DNA of 56,680 bases, taken from assembly GCA_013365325.1 (NCBI GenBank), contig JABVXV010000371.1, positions 1 to 56,680 on the forward strand, given 5' to 3'. Shown here piece by piece: positions 25,468 to 36,489 of the stretch (the stretch's first letter is position 1; each line of letters begins with the position of its first letter). The stretch is from Dipetalonema caudispina (taxonomy: Eukaryota > Nematoda > Chromadorea > Rhabditida > Onchocercidae). Position numbers and translations under genes: made by a program. The notes beneath the pieces were generated by a model. It ran no database searches and was not told the DNA's origin. It worked only from the letters and a program-made list of their open reading frames with translations.

Positions 25468-26839
25468 TTACGTGATTAAACGTATCCTGATACATGATTG
25501 AATGTTGTATGTGAATATTTCGGATTAATATATTATGTTGTAACAGATGTATAGGCATTTAATAGTATAGGTAATTTTAATGCTGTCAAATATATACATA
25601 TACCAAATAATGGTAGTAGTTAAGTAATCGATAATTTTAAAATGTTTAATATTATTAACAATTGTGTATGATATCATTTTATATTATCTTTTTAAATATA
25701 TGGTTTAATCATTTTAGTGTAAGTATTTAATTATAAATTATTACTATATCTTAAAAAATCAAAACAAACAAACAAATTTTCAAGCTAAATTTTCATGTTT
25801 TTCATTGAAAATTTCTATAAAGGCTTTTTTTTCTTTTTTTTTCTTTTTTTTATCATTTCCGATTCGACAAAAATTCAAGTGGATGTAAAAAACAATAAAA
25901 GCTTAGCATCATTTCCGGATTTTTTCCATCAGATTTATTCAACCGTTTTCTTGTTAAAAATCTTTTTTTTTTTTTTTAAAGGTTCATCTAACTGTGTTTT
26001 CTTGGTTGTATTAAAGAACTAGCAGAGTTGTTGAGATATTAGCAAAGAAAACAAACAGAAAAGCAATTTTATTGGTTGAATAGTAACAGTGTAAAAACTA
26101 ATGAACCAAGATTAATTAATTACAGATGAAACGACAGAATTCGAATAGTTTGTTAAGTATATAAAGGTATAGTTGTGAGAAATACGTAAAGCAGCAATTG
26201 CAAAAAAAAAAAAAAAAAAAAATTCAAACGAAATTCGCTATATGATTCAAAAATTTTCAAATTTCATTTTTAAGAAAAATGAAATCGTGAATTAATACAA
26301 AAAGAACGATATATATGAGGAATGTCTTTTAAAGCATCTCAAATTTACTTTTTAAATTTATGAAATATTTATAAACATAATTTTCGCATGTAAACAGAAA
26401 ATAATGAACAAAGTGTCCGATACAAAGAAAATAAATTCTGGTACTTTACGCAGTAATGTCCGTTAAAAAAAGAAAAATGCTTCATTTCCGGATTCAAGAA
26501 GGAGCAAATTGCCGGGAAAGGTTGAGTAAATGGGGAAAATAGGAGGAAGAGTTATGAGACTCATTTATTGAAAAATATTGAAGCTTTTCTTGAGAAAAAA
26601 GAAGGTGGCTTACTCTAATTTAGAAAAAATAAACTATTTTTTGTATATTCGTAAAGTATTCCATAATTGAGAGTTTTGGAAATTTTCAGAAATTAAATTT
26701 TAATTTTTAATGAAAATAAACACAATAGTGAAGCTTTTTTTTTTGAGAGAGAGAGAGAGAGGGAAAGGAAGAAGTGGAAATGAAAGCTGAAACGGAATAA
26801 ATATATATAAAGGACTGAACTTCTTGACTGAAACCATTC
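25468..26839. other. Gene-free spacer
   Basis: AT-rich with poly-T (about 25826-25850, 25962-25977) and a (GA)n run (26744-26761). A TTTATT at 26564-26569 could be the minus-strand AATAAA of the gene ending at 26840. Confidence 0.5.
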
Positions 26840-28852
26840 TCAATTATTGGCTGCACCACGTGGGCCCACAGCTGGAGCATTACCTGAAATAGAAAAAAAA
26901 TTTAATTCGACATGATACTAATTTAATTAATCTGAAATTAATCTGCGTAATGAAATAAACCCAGTCTTTTACCGAATATTATGTTGTACTTTCTTAACTC
27001 ATTCTTGAATTATTGAATAATCATTATCTTTGATTCATATTTTTAATCAGTGCTTACCGGTTTCCGTTGGATTCGTTTGTCCAGTTGCCGGATTTGGCTA
27101 AAAATTCAAAGTTCAGGAATAAAAAATTTTGAAATGATACATAACGTTAAATAGCATATGTATAATGTTTTTTTTTTTTTTTTTTTTTTTTGTTACGCTA
27201 TGATTATCAGTGTTATTTTGACTTATTTGAGATAAGCAATATTACAAAAAAGTTTGATTCGGTTGAAAATTTTGGAATATAACTATCGATTAGAAATCAA
27301 TCAATATTTCCTATTTTTTGACGTTACATGCTTTAATTATGGTGAAAAAGTATCATATATTTTCTGAAATTCCGATAAAAATTTAATTTACATTACATAT
27401 TACTGAGAAGTTAGAAGACAAAAAGTAATGAGTAAATAAATGTAAGTTTTTTTACCCTTCCCTTAATAATTTTTATGTGTTGTAAATTGTAACTATTGTA
27501 AATTAACAAATAATACTGAAATCGTAAAATCGTTCCATTTAATGCAGTATTTATAACTTCTAATGCGTTCATAACTCCTTAATAATTAACAAATCATGAA
27601 ATTAATTCTGTAATTTGATTTAATATGACATATTTTAAATAAGTAATGTGATGAAATTAATCTCGATCTTTAGAAGTAATGGTCTGTATTTTAAATAGAT
27701 AATTATTTCTAAAGATCGAGAATTTATATTAGTTTCATGCAAAGCATTTTAGGCAAAAAATATTCAGTTGTAAAAAAAATTTAATGAATTGAAAAAATGA
27801 ATAATAACAACGATTTTTTTAAAAAAAAAGAAGACAATAAATGGACAAACATTGGCTGCAGCTGCTTGAGGACCAGAATTTGGAATAATTTTGCCAATTG
27901 CTACATTCGCGTATTCTTTCGTTGTTTCTGCTATAAAAACAAAAAAAAAAAAAACAAAAACTGAACATTTTATTCGAAAAAAAAAAAAAAATGTTATTCG
28001 TTATCATTTTTTCTCAACAAAGTTATTAGAAAATTTGATTGAACTTTTCAATTTCATTTTTTTTCAATTTTGAAAAAAAATTTCCTAAATATTTTGCAAA
28101 AAATGAATATCTAATTTTTCTCATCTTTTTTCTGCGATGTGATAATAACAATAACAATAATGCATTGAGGAATAACGAAAAATAAATATTTCAAAAATTT
28201 TAAGCAAGCCAAGCCAAAAAATATTATTCGATATTGCTTATATACTAAAGAAGTGAAGAAAAATTATTATCCTCATGATATATTGTTTGCTTGCACATTA
28301 AACAAGCCAAGATCGTTTCTATAATATGACTTACGGGCCCGTTAAGGCTGCGTAATGGATGCTAATTATTGGTGCTGAATAGGTATAAGATGAGTTAAAA
28401 TGAAATGAGCTTAATACAGTTATATTTAATATATGGTCGAAGTAATTTTATGCAATTTCAATTTTCACATTAATTTTTAACTTTTTTTTGTAATTTAATA
28501 CGGAATCACAAAATAAAATGAATGTAGTATCTAAGCTATTTATATTTCCAACATTTTTCTATAATAATCTTAGTGTCAACTATATAATACTACAATTATT
28601 GTAAAGTACAGTATTCTACAGTATTCAGTGCAGAAAGAGGAATATTACTCATTATTAGTTTTATTAAAACGGATTTTATGAGGTTGTTTTAGTAAAACTT
28701 ACTCTTAACTAAATGTCTAATTTGATAATTATTGCTATAGTTATGATAATAACCAATCGTATAGTTTTTGTGTAAAAAATGAAAGAAAACTACTAACCAG
28801 CTGTTTGGACCACTTCTTTTGTTTTATTGAATAACGATTCAAGAGCATTTTT
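26840..28852 (-). CDS. 3' exons of a small helical, Ala/Pro/Asn-rich protein (5' end not found)
   Basis: Four minus-strand exons, 28852-28798, 27930-27851, 27097-27058 and 26883-26840, join in phase to the last 72 residues of a protein. The first part (NALESLFNKTKEVVQTAAET, then TKEYANVAIGKI) is a charged amphipathic helix with KTKE/TTKE periodicity. The tail (AAAANPNPATGQTNPTETG, then NAPAVGPRGAANN) is low-complexity and probably disordered. Donors are GTTAG, GTTTG and GTAAG; acceptors are TTTACAG, TTTATAG, TTTTTAG and TTTCAG. No ATG lies in frame in the first exon, so at least one 5' exon is missing; a phase-0 donor with an ATG was not found convincingly up to 33 kb. The helix loosely resembles synuclein or LEA-type lipid-binding repeats, which is an impression, not an assignment. 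No signal or membrane segment is visible in the part recovered. Confidence 0.65.
27651..27738. ncRNA. 88-nt intronic hairpin, miRNA-precursor-like or MITE remnant
   Basis: Left arm 27661-27680 (TCTCGATCTTTAGAAGTAAT) pairs with 27702-27721 over 20 bp with one G-U pair. The loop is 21 nt. A further outer stem pairs ATGAAATTAA (27651-27660) with TTAGTTTCAT (27729-27738) beyond a 7-nt bulge. It lies in the second visible intron of the small helical-protein gene. The strand is undetermined. Confidence 0.35.
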
Positions 28853-31276
28853 CTGTAAATTAAATCATGTTATAAAAATCAAATTAGAATAAATTGGGAT
28901 TAAACTAAAATGGAAATAACTTAGATAAAAGGAATTTTGAAATAAATATAGAATTATAATGAACTAAGTACTATTTAATAATAGTAACTTATTAAATTTA
29001 ATTAAGTGTACAAATTTTATTAACTGAGTAAAATGACTTCTCATTCTAACCTGATTTTTCTAATTTTGAAATTATTATGATCATCTTGCTTAGGCAATCT
29101 TTATTGCAGAAAAAAAAAGAAAAATCAAATAATAACACAATGGAAGTGAGGCTGAGCAGCAACAATGGCTAAGAGATATCGAAAGGAGCCGAAAAATTGA
29201 AGAATAAATGAACATAAATCAAAGTAAGCTTATCATTGATATTTTAAAAAGAAAATACATTTGTTTTAAAAAGGGTTTTATGAAAAACTAATTTGAAACT
29301 TTTTAAATGATTGATGGAAATACCACAGAAATAGAAGTGAAAAAACAGATAGAAAAAAGAACTACGAAGTATTCCAAACATATCAAATTGAAGTGATAAG
29401 CTAAATTTCTTTAAAAAAAAAAAAAAAAAAAAATTATTACTTATAAGTGAAAAGAGAGGAAACATTTTCAAAAGGCAAAGTAATTTGAATATGATAGCTT
29501 ATTTCGTGACGAATGAATCTATTATATTTTCTCTCTTTTCAGTTTATAGCCTAAACTTCTTCTGTTTCGTTTTCATTTGAACAAATCTTTTTAAGTTTTA
29601 ATATGAAAAATAAAAAATTCTCAACTAATTTTAAGAATATGCAAAAATTTATTGCTTAATTATCTAATAGCAATAATAAATATATGCAATATAGAAAAGA
29701 TTTATTTCTTAATTATCCGAATATGTTACAAATGTTTAAGTCATAAGTGGCACCATAGTGAAATTTGCAATTATATCCATGCTGAAGTATTTATTTAATT
29801 GTGAAAAATGTTTGATTCAAATGCTAACTCAATGATAAGTTGACATTTCGAAAGTAAAAAATTTTTTTAAATTATTGGCTTTTTTGTTTTTCTCTCTCGA
29901 GAATTGAGCTTCAAAAATTTCAGTTCATAAAATTTTTTTTCTCTTCTTTTCTCATTTCTTCGCTCCTTTGAATACATTTTTTAAAAAAAATGAAAAAGTA
30001 GAGTGGATAAAATAAAATACAAAATTACTAGCACTATTTTACACTTATGCTAAGCCGAAATAAGTTCTTTTCTTCTGTTAGAGGTATGAATTTTCATTTA
30101 TTTGCTTACGTTTACCAATTTATTGAATTAGTTTAAGCGAACAGCAAAAAATGCTGTAATTTAATAATTAGACGTAAATATCGGTGTATAAGTTTATAAA
30201 TATAATTCATGCAAATTACATTAACGGCAAAAAGCTAGGACGATGAAAAAAGTAGGATTTAAAAAAAAAATTATTGTCTTAAAAATTATTCCACATATAT
30301 TAATGGGTAATAATTTAACAATTATCGCATAATTATAATTTTATTTATTTGAAAACATTTCAAATATAAATTATCAATACTTGTATGATAATTTTTAAGT
30401 TAAACGAATTATTTTAATTTAACGTCCATCAATTGCTATCCATCTTTTCCCATCTTCTTTGCATGAGTAAAATAGATATGGGGAAAAATTTTTAATTGAT
30501 TAAATGTGCTTAAAATTAGAATAATAAATTTGTTAAACATTTAAATTAACTTAATGCATTTAGGAAAAGTAATTAGTAGTTGTAATAAGATGAAAACAAT
30601 TAGAAATATTTAAAAGTAAGTATGAAAAAACTTGATAAGTATAGTTTTCCTCTGAAAAAAATATGAACAAGTAAAATAAGTGAAAATGATAGAAATATTT
30701 TTTCACTGAAGGTACTCAATTAATTATTGATTGAAATATATGCATGTGCTAATTTAATATTTTTCAGGTTACTTATTGACGTAAAATGTGCGAAATTCTT
30801 TTCTTCTATGAAATAATTTAAAATACGATAAATAAACAATAAATATCAAATAAATATAGAAGGATGTGCATATATATGTATACATATTAGAACTTCGTTT
30901 ATGATAACAGGATTACTGTATTTGAAGATCAACGTTTTACAGAAATTTCGTTGAAATTTCAAGAATCTATTGTATTTTAACAATTTCCATGCTAAATTGG
31001 AAAAGATACTACTGAGCTATATGAACACTTAGCTATTAGAATAGAACAAATAAAACAGACTTGAAATAACTATGTTATTACATGCAAAATAAATGAGTTC
31101 ATGGTTTATGTTTGCTTAATTACAAGTATACTGTACGTTAGAATGAGCCATCAGATCAAAAAGGAAGATTCAAAAGATTTTTCAACTCATTTCATTGTTA
31201 AGCAAAACTTAATCAAAGATGAAAATGGAATGAAACGAAGAATGAATGATTTTACCTGCAACCAATAACTCTCCGT

Positions 31277-31550
31277 TCATTTCGGATCATAATTACTCAC
31301 TTAACCGATGAAAAATACCTGATATTAAATGTGGAACAGATATTATTTCTTCCTTAGCCAAACTCTCTCATATCAGGATTTTTCCTGATATCATATCACT
31401 TAAAGTATGAAGTATATCTGATAATAATTCCTGTTTAGCTCTTAACAAATTTTCCACATTTCATACCACTTGAAGTATGAAAAATGCTCCAACATTAGGA
31501 TATTTCCTCATCTCATACCATTTCGAAAGATGAAAATTGTTACTTAACCA
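31277..31550. repeat. Diverged repeat around CATACCACTTGAAGTATGA
   Basis: Related segments start at about 31392, 31462 and 31514 (CATATCACTTAAAGTATGA, CATACCACTTGAAGTATGA, CATACCATTTCGAAAGATGA). Each is followed by AAA/GTA and separated by TTTCCTSATATC-like spacers. The repeat is old and weak. Confidence 0.5.
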
Positions 31551-31733
31551 AAAAAAAAAAAAAAAAAAAAGCACCGAATGAGATAAGTTAATGGAGATAC
31601 GATGAGGAAAATGACGAAGTAAAAATGAAGCAACAGCAAAATTTCTAGTAGTGAGTTAGCTTCAATTCAAATTTATATGCTTCTATGCATTTAAAAAGCA
31701 CAACTAGACAAGAAGCAGAAATATGAGATGTGT

Positions 31734-31766
31734 TTTTGGCTTTAGGCTTTAGGCTTTAGGCTTTAG
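31734..31766. repeat. TTTAGGC heptamer run
   Basis: TTTTGGC, three perfect TTTAGGC units and a partial unit. It is one base longer than the nematode telomere hexamer TTAGGC. Confidence 0.85.
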
Positions 31767-33077
31767 TTGTTTGATTCAATTTTCATCCATCCTTTTTCAT
31801 CCTTTTCCTCTTACACATATATATATATACATATATTTATATATACATACATACACTCTGGCTTCCTTTTCTGGGGCTTTATATTTTGCCTGAAAAAGCC
31901 TTAAAAGTGACAAATGTTAGCTATCCCATTCTAGGCTATACTATACATACATGCTTTTATCATCGATTTTAATATTCACCGATAATGCATACATTCTCTT
32001 TTACGAATAAAAGACTAAAGTTTTTAACGATTTCTTACTTCCCTCTTCCTTCTTTTTTTCTTCAAACCCATCTCTATGTATTCATCGAACTCTTATGTAA
32101 ATCACATTTCATCTATATTCAATAGTAACATTCTTTCTCATAAAGCTCATATCAAATCTTTTTCTCTTACTTACTTCTATCTTTTCACTAGAAATTTCAA
32201 AAATTTTTCACCTACAATACAAAATTCTTTTTTTCTTTTTCTTTTTTTTTTTTCTTCTCAATAAAAATGACCAACAAAAATAATAAGTAAAAATTCCATT
32301 ATGAATAATATTTTTCAATTTCTAAAAAAAAAAAAAAAAAAACTTGTGAAGTTAGAAAGGAAAGAATTGCGCAATTATGACAAATACAATCAACCAATTA
32401 TTATTTAGCATTTAAAACGATAGCTATATTAGCCATCTCTAGCATATTCGAATACTGTTAAATTATGCTTCATTCATTGCACAGCTAATTTGAGGCGATG
32501 AAAATTGCCAGTCCTCGTCTTGTTGATAAGATTTTTTTTTTCATTTACTTTGACAAATGAATGGTTGAAAGATTCGATCGAACTCAGATCTTTAAGCATG
32601 TGACAATTGATCATTTTTCTGAGATCCGCTTTCTGAAATCTAAGCATATGAACAATAATTTAGTGAGCGCTTTATCGTTGTCAAAAAATGTGTGATTAAA
32701 ACCCTACAAATAAAAACTATGAAGAATTAATAGCATGTGCACAACAATATTTGGTAAAATTCTATCATCATTACATGAACAGGCATGAAAAAAGATTGAC
32801 AATGTTTTCACATTCATCCTTGAAAAATACATAAATGGTAGAGATGTAAAAATAAATAATTACGAAGTACAAATTAGAAAATGGAACAATAATATATATT
32901 CTTTCTTGATAGAAATACCATAAACAACATATAACACAAAATAAAGACACAGAAATGTCAAATTAAAAAATAATCTGAAAAAATAACACAAAAAATAAAA
33001 AAGTAATCGATATTTTAAAATGCAATTTCCACTACGAAAGACCGTTTACAGTATTTCCAAGCGAACTGTAAATAATT

Positions 33078-34946
33078 TCAGAAACTTTTCGTAAGTTTCA
33101 TCAGACTTTTCAAATAAGCAACTTCTTTTTCGAGCCAGTTCATTTCGACTTTTAGTTCTATGTTACGTAGCTCAAGCTTATGCAGTTCCTGTTTTTTTTG
33201 TTTCGCTTCTTCACGACGCTTACCTGTAAAAAAAAAAAATAAATTGAATCACTAAATGAATATACCGACAAACAGCCGTTGTAAAATAGCATACAAGATT
33301 AGCCAGTTCCGCAGCATCTGAAGCAGTACTCTTTTAATGGTCTTATAGTTCTGATGATGAAAACGATAAATGAAAAATAAATGTATTTTGCAATTTACAA
33401 AATATTATTAACTTTATAACAGCAAAACATACAGTATCCATGCCTACCTCTGTATCGAATTGCTGCACAACGATTTTGCTCCCGTTTGCGCTCACTGATA
33501 CCATCAAAACAGGTCCTATTCATTGCAAACTTTTGTCCGTGATCTGAGGACCGAACAGAACTGTTCTGCTGAACATTGTCATCCAGAATCTTTATAGTAC
33601 TTGACTGTGTTGTCTGAGAATTAAATATTCCATCATCCTTAACACAAAATCTTTTTTTATTCACAAAATAATTTATGGAGTAAACTTCCGACAATCAAAT
33701 AATTGTGATTTCCAAAATAGACCCGTCCAGTTACTTGATGGTACGTAAAACGTTACTAAATGCATTCGCGCGAAATGGCAGGAAAAATTTTGGAGCTGGT
33801 AATAAGCAAAGTACAGAGGATTAGTATAAATCTATTCCCTATCAATTACTAACAAATGAGATATTTGGATTAGCACTAGCAATATAATCGTTGTTCAACG
33901 TTATCCAAATATCCTTTGGAACCACTAAAAATTGTAAGGCAAATTTTTGAAATTTTTGCTTGGATTAGGCATAAAATCCCCTGTAAAACTAAAAACATGC
34001 TTTTTTAAATGAAATTATAATCTGATTTATTATACCTCATTGTTATCTGCTATCACACTGTTAATAGCTTTTCGTGCTTTATTGGCTTTCCGAACGGAGA
34101 ACATATTTGCATCAGCAACAGTACAAACGTCCAGTGACGTCATCGAAACATTGTCCGGAATTATTGACAATTTTGTAACGGATTTCTGAACGATTGATAG
34201 TGTAATTCTAACGTTAATTAGGCATGGCACGGGAAAGTTTTAAAGCGGCAACATTTTTTTAAGTATAAAAAATGAAAACACTACTAGCAAAATTAAGCAT
34301 AAATTTATCTTAGGAAAAAACCAAGCAATAATAAAACCGTCCTTTAATCCAGAAAATAATCAGAAAGGAATTATTGAAAACCTACATTAGTCAAAATTTC
34401 ATCACTGGGAGTTAACACAACAGCTTCCTTCGCTTGTGGTGTCGTAGCGACCATCATATCGATACTTTTCATGTTAAAATCATCATCTGAATCTAAGTTG
34501 GTAATCCCATAGAGATTCATGAATTCATTCAGCGACGAGATTTCACTGCCATCATAATAAATCGGTCTGTCATTTCCACTATCTAAAGTGCATAAGAATC
34601 GTCCTTCATCATTTCGCATTGCTGTTGACGCGAAAGTCCATTCCAGTGCATCTTCCAGACTTTCGCCCAATAAGTGTCCCGTTGAAAGCTTGGAATCACT
34701 ACTTGGACACCTAAAAGTAGAACTTTGACAAATGTTTTGAATAATGAAAAAGAACAAAAGTACTATCGAAAGTTGAATAGAATACCAAAATTGACAATCA
34801 TTGGGTTTCAGGAACTAGAAAAGATACCTAGAAGTGACTTTAGAACTACTGTTATCATCGTAGCCTATGAAACAATCAGACAGTAAGTTGTCAGCTTCTG
34901 GAGATGGGATGTCCCAGAAAGGTACCACGCAAAATTGATCGTCCAT
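33078..34946 (-). CDS. atf-4: ATF4-type bZIP transcription factor
   Basis: Five coding exons on the minus strand (34946-34828, 34710-34386, 34185-34036, 33613-33448, 33223-33078) join in frame to 301 residues. Residues about 239-262 are the basic region (ERKREQNRCAAIRYRGKRR), the NxxAAxRYR form typical of ATF4. The zipper has Leu at 270, 277, 284 and 291 in exact heptads and ends KSLMKLTKSF and a stop, as in ATF4, whose bZIP is C-terminal. The acidic N-terminal 200 residues are a likely activation domain; DSGNDRP (about 82-88) only partly resembles the beta-TrCP degron of vertebrate ATF4. ATF4 is the nuclear effector of the integrated stress response, driving amino-acid, redox and one-carbon genes. 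The start is the first in-frame ATG after the acceptor at 34956. Exon 3 has an alternative acceptor, but only the one at 34186 keeps phase. The basic-region Cys 247 could make DNA binding redox-sensitive, which is inference. Confidence 0.9.
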
Positions 34947-35685
34947 CACTGCTAACTGAAAGAAAACATTACCAATCATACAAAGAAAAAGAAATTTTTT
35001 AGAGTAAATCATTACATTAATTTATTCAAAATAAAGTGTAATTAATAAATTTGCCTATACGAATTCAATGAATTTGAATGTAATTAATAACTAACATCGA
35101 TAAGTCCTAATACGATCATAGTAGAGCCATAATTTACATGACAAAATATCAGAGTGAAAAGTCTGATCATTTAGCTAACAATTTTTGAATCTGTTATAAA
35201 AATCTGATAATACGAAAGTTATATTTTATCAAGTTGAATTTATCACATACTTGATGCATTTCTTTGCTTATACGAATACTTCGAAAGAGTTGTGCATGCA
35301 AAAGTGAATGAATCGAAGAGATTGAAGAGAGTCATGTTGAACCTGAAAATAGGAATAAATGTTGCCATAAGTTAACAATCTTAACGAACTGACAAATATC
35401 AACAATTTTGGATGTTGTAAAATTATCTCTTAGAATACAATCATGTACAGTCACTCATCAGTTCTATTTAATCTATTCCGTCTCAGAAATAAACTCCTAA
35501 AGCCGCTAGGTGTCACAATTCCTAAAGCCGATAGGGTCACAGCTTTGATGTTCCTTTGGCTATAATGCATAACTAGTAAACTGTAGACTTTCACATATTC
35601 CAATTTACATTATCCACTACGTTATAGTGTTTAATATAAACTGATACCTAACATATGTTGCTACTTTCAGATGCCAGATAAGCAT
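34891..35685 (-). promoter_or_regulatory. Predicted spliced uORF overlapping the atf-4 start
   Basis: An exon 35342-35251, bounded by ATTTTCAG and a strong GTATGTG donor, splices to the atf-4 first coding exon at 34955. Its ATG at 35335 (MTLFNLFDSFTFAC...) runs 28 codons, crosses the junction and ends at TGA 34893-34891. The uORF is therefore 49 codons and overlaps the first 56 nt of the atf-4 CDS in another frame. If the upstream leader exon ending at 35648 is joined, an in-frame ATG at 35685 extends it to 64 codons. Vertebrate ATF4 has the same layout, with a last uORF overlapping the CDS that blocks translation until eIF2 is phosphorylated. The splice structure is inferred. Confidence 0.55.
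35496..35545. repeat. Imperfect 25-bp tandem duplication in the atf-4 leader intron
   Basis: CCTAAAGCCGCTAGGTGTCA (35496 on) is repeated as CCTAAAGCCGATAGGGTCA (35521 on). It is relatively GC-rich for the window and could be a paired protein-binding site. Confidence 0.6.
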
Positions 35686-35848
35686 GACATGTAGAAGATC
35701 AAAATATCTAAGCTTGAAAATTCAATTAATTAAGAAATAATGATAATAATTAGAAACAGACCAGCTGATTTGCTTTGTCCTCACACAATTGCGAGTAACT
35801 ATTCAAGCATAGGAAACCATCGTGTTGCGTAAATCGTTCTAATTTAAC
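35648..35848 (-). promoter_or_regulatory. Predicted atf-4 5' leader exon with short uORFs
   Basis: Bounded by an acceptor-like AATTTTAG (35849-35856, a possible trans-splice site) and a GTATCAG donor after 35648. It contains MVSYA-stop (35820-35803) and MSCLSGI-stop (35690-35667). A third ATG (35654) reads MLGST-stop across the splice junction, and its TGA overlaps the ATG at 35335. Small early uORFs before a longer overlapping one match the ATF4 re-initiation model. The leader boundaries are inferred. Confidence 0.35.
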
Positions 35849-35862
35849 CTAAAATTCAGTGT

Positions 35863-35880
35863 CATATATAAAAGCACGTG
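35863..35880. promoter_or_regulatory. Candidate core promoter: TATA-like box beside a CACGTG E-box
   Basis: TATATAAAA (35865-35873) is immediately followed by CACGTG (35875-35880), with GTGTCAT copies on both sides. Read on the minus strand, the TATA-like box lies about 20 nt upstream of the predicted atf-4 leader. The box also reads correctly on the plus strand, where I see no gene. Confidence 0.3.
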
Positions 35881-36489
35881 TCATCTTGTACACATAAAGT
35901 TCACTCGTCAGTATTCACATATTCTTCTCAGGAAATATACATGAGCTAAGCATCAATAATTCTAATATTCACGGTGAAAATTTCCTTATTCAAAGCCTTA
36001 AATTTCGAACGTAATGGAAACCTTATTTTACGAGTCTATTGACCAACCATGAACCACTATCACGTACGTACAATCACGTATACTAAGTAAACTATTGATT
36101 AACATCACAGTGAGAAAAGAAAGAGAAGTTAACCGATTTTTTTTTTTGTGAAATGAAAAAATGGCATCTGCCGTCTGGCACTTATACTCTGCCGACTCGT
36201 TCTTACCCAGTAGCCTTTCGTCTTCTTTCACAAGAAAATATTTGCCCTATCAAACATACATCAGCACATCGGGTATCTTTGTACACATATATATATATAT
36301 ATACCCACGCAGACATACGAAATGAAATGAAACTAACTCCCACCCCTTAACCTCTTTGCAGAATCGGTATATGATTAATGAGGACGCATTTTGGTTTACT
36401 ACCATGACCGGTTTTATTGCACCCCGGCGAAATTACATGAAGTTTTCATATGTGCTAATTGTAGTTTTCGTGAATCCTAACTTGAAAGT

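Larger units (their letters stand above)
28853..33077. other. Spacer between the helical-protein gene and the ATF4-like gene
   Basis: Should contain the missing 5' exon(s) of the minus-strand helical-protein gene, but none is identifiable. Visible content is poly-A/T runs, (AT)n (31816-31827), a TTTAGGC run (31734-31766) and a diverged repeat (31277-31550). Confidence 0.5.

Noticed and set aside
31734..31766. A telomere or chromosome end
   Set aside because: Only about four units, seven bases rather than six, and ordinary sequence with genes on both sides.
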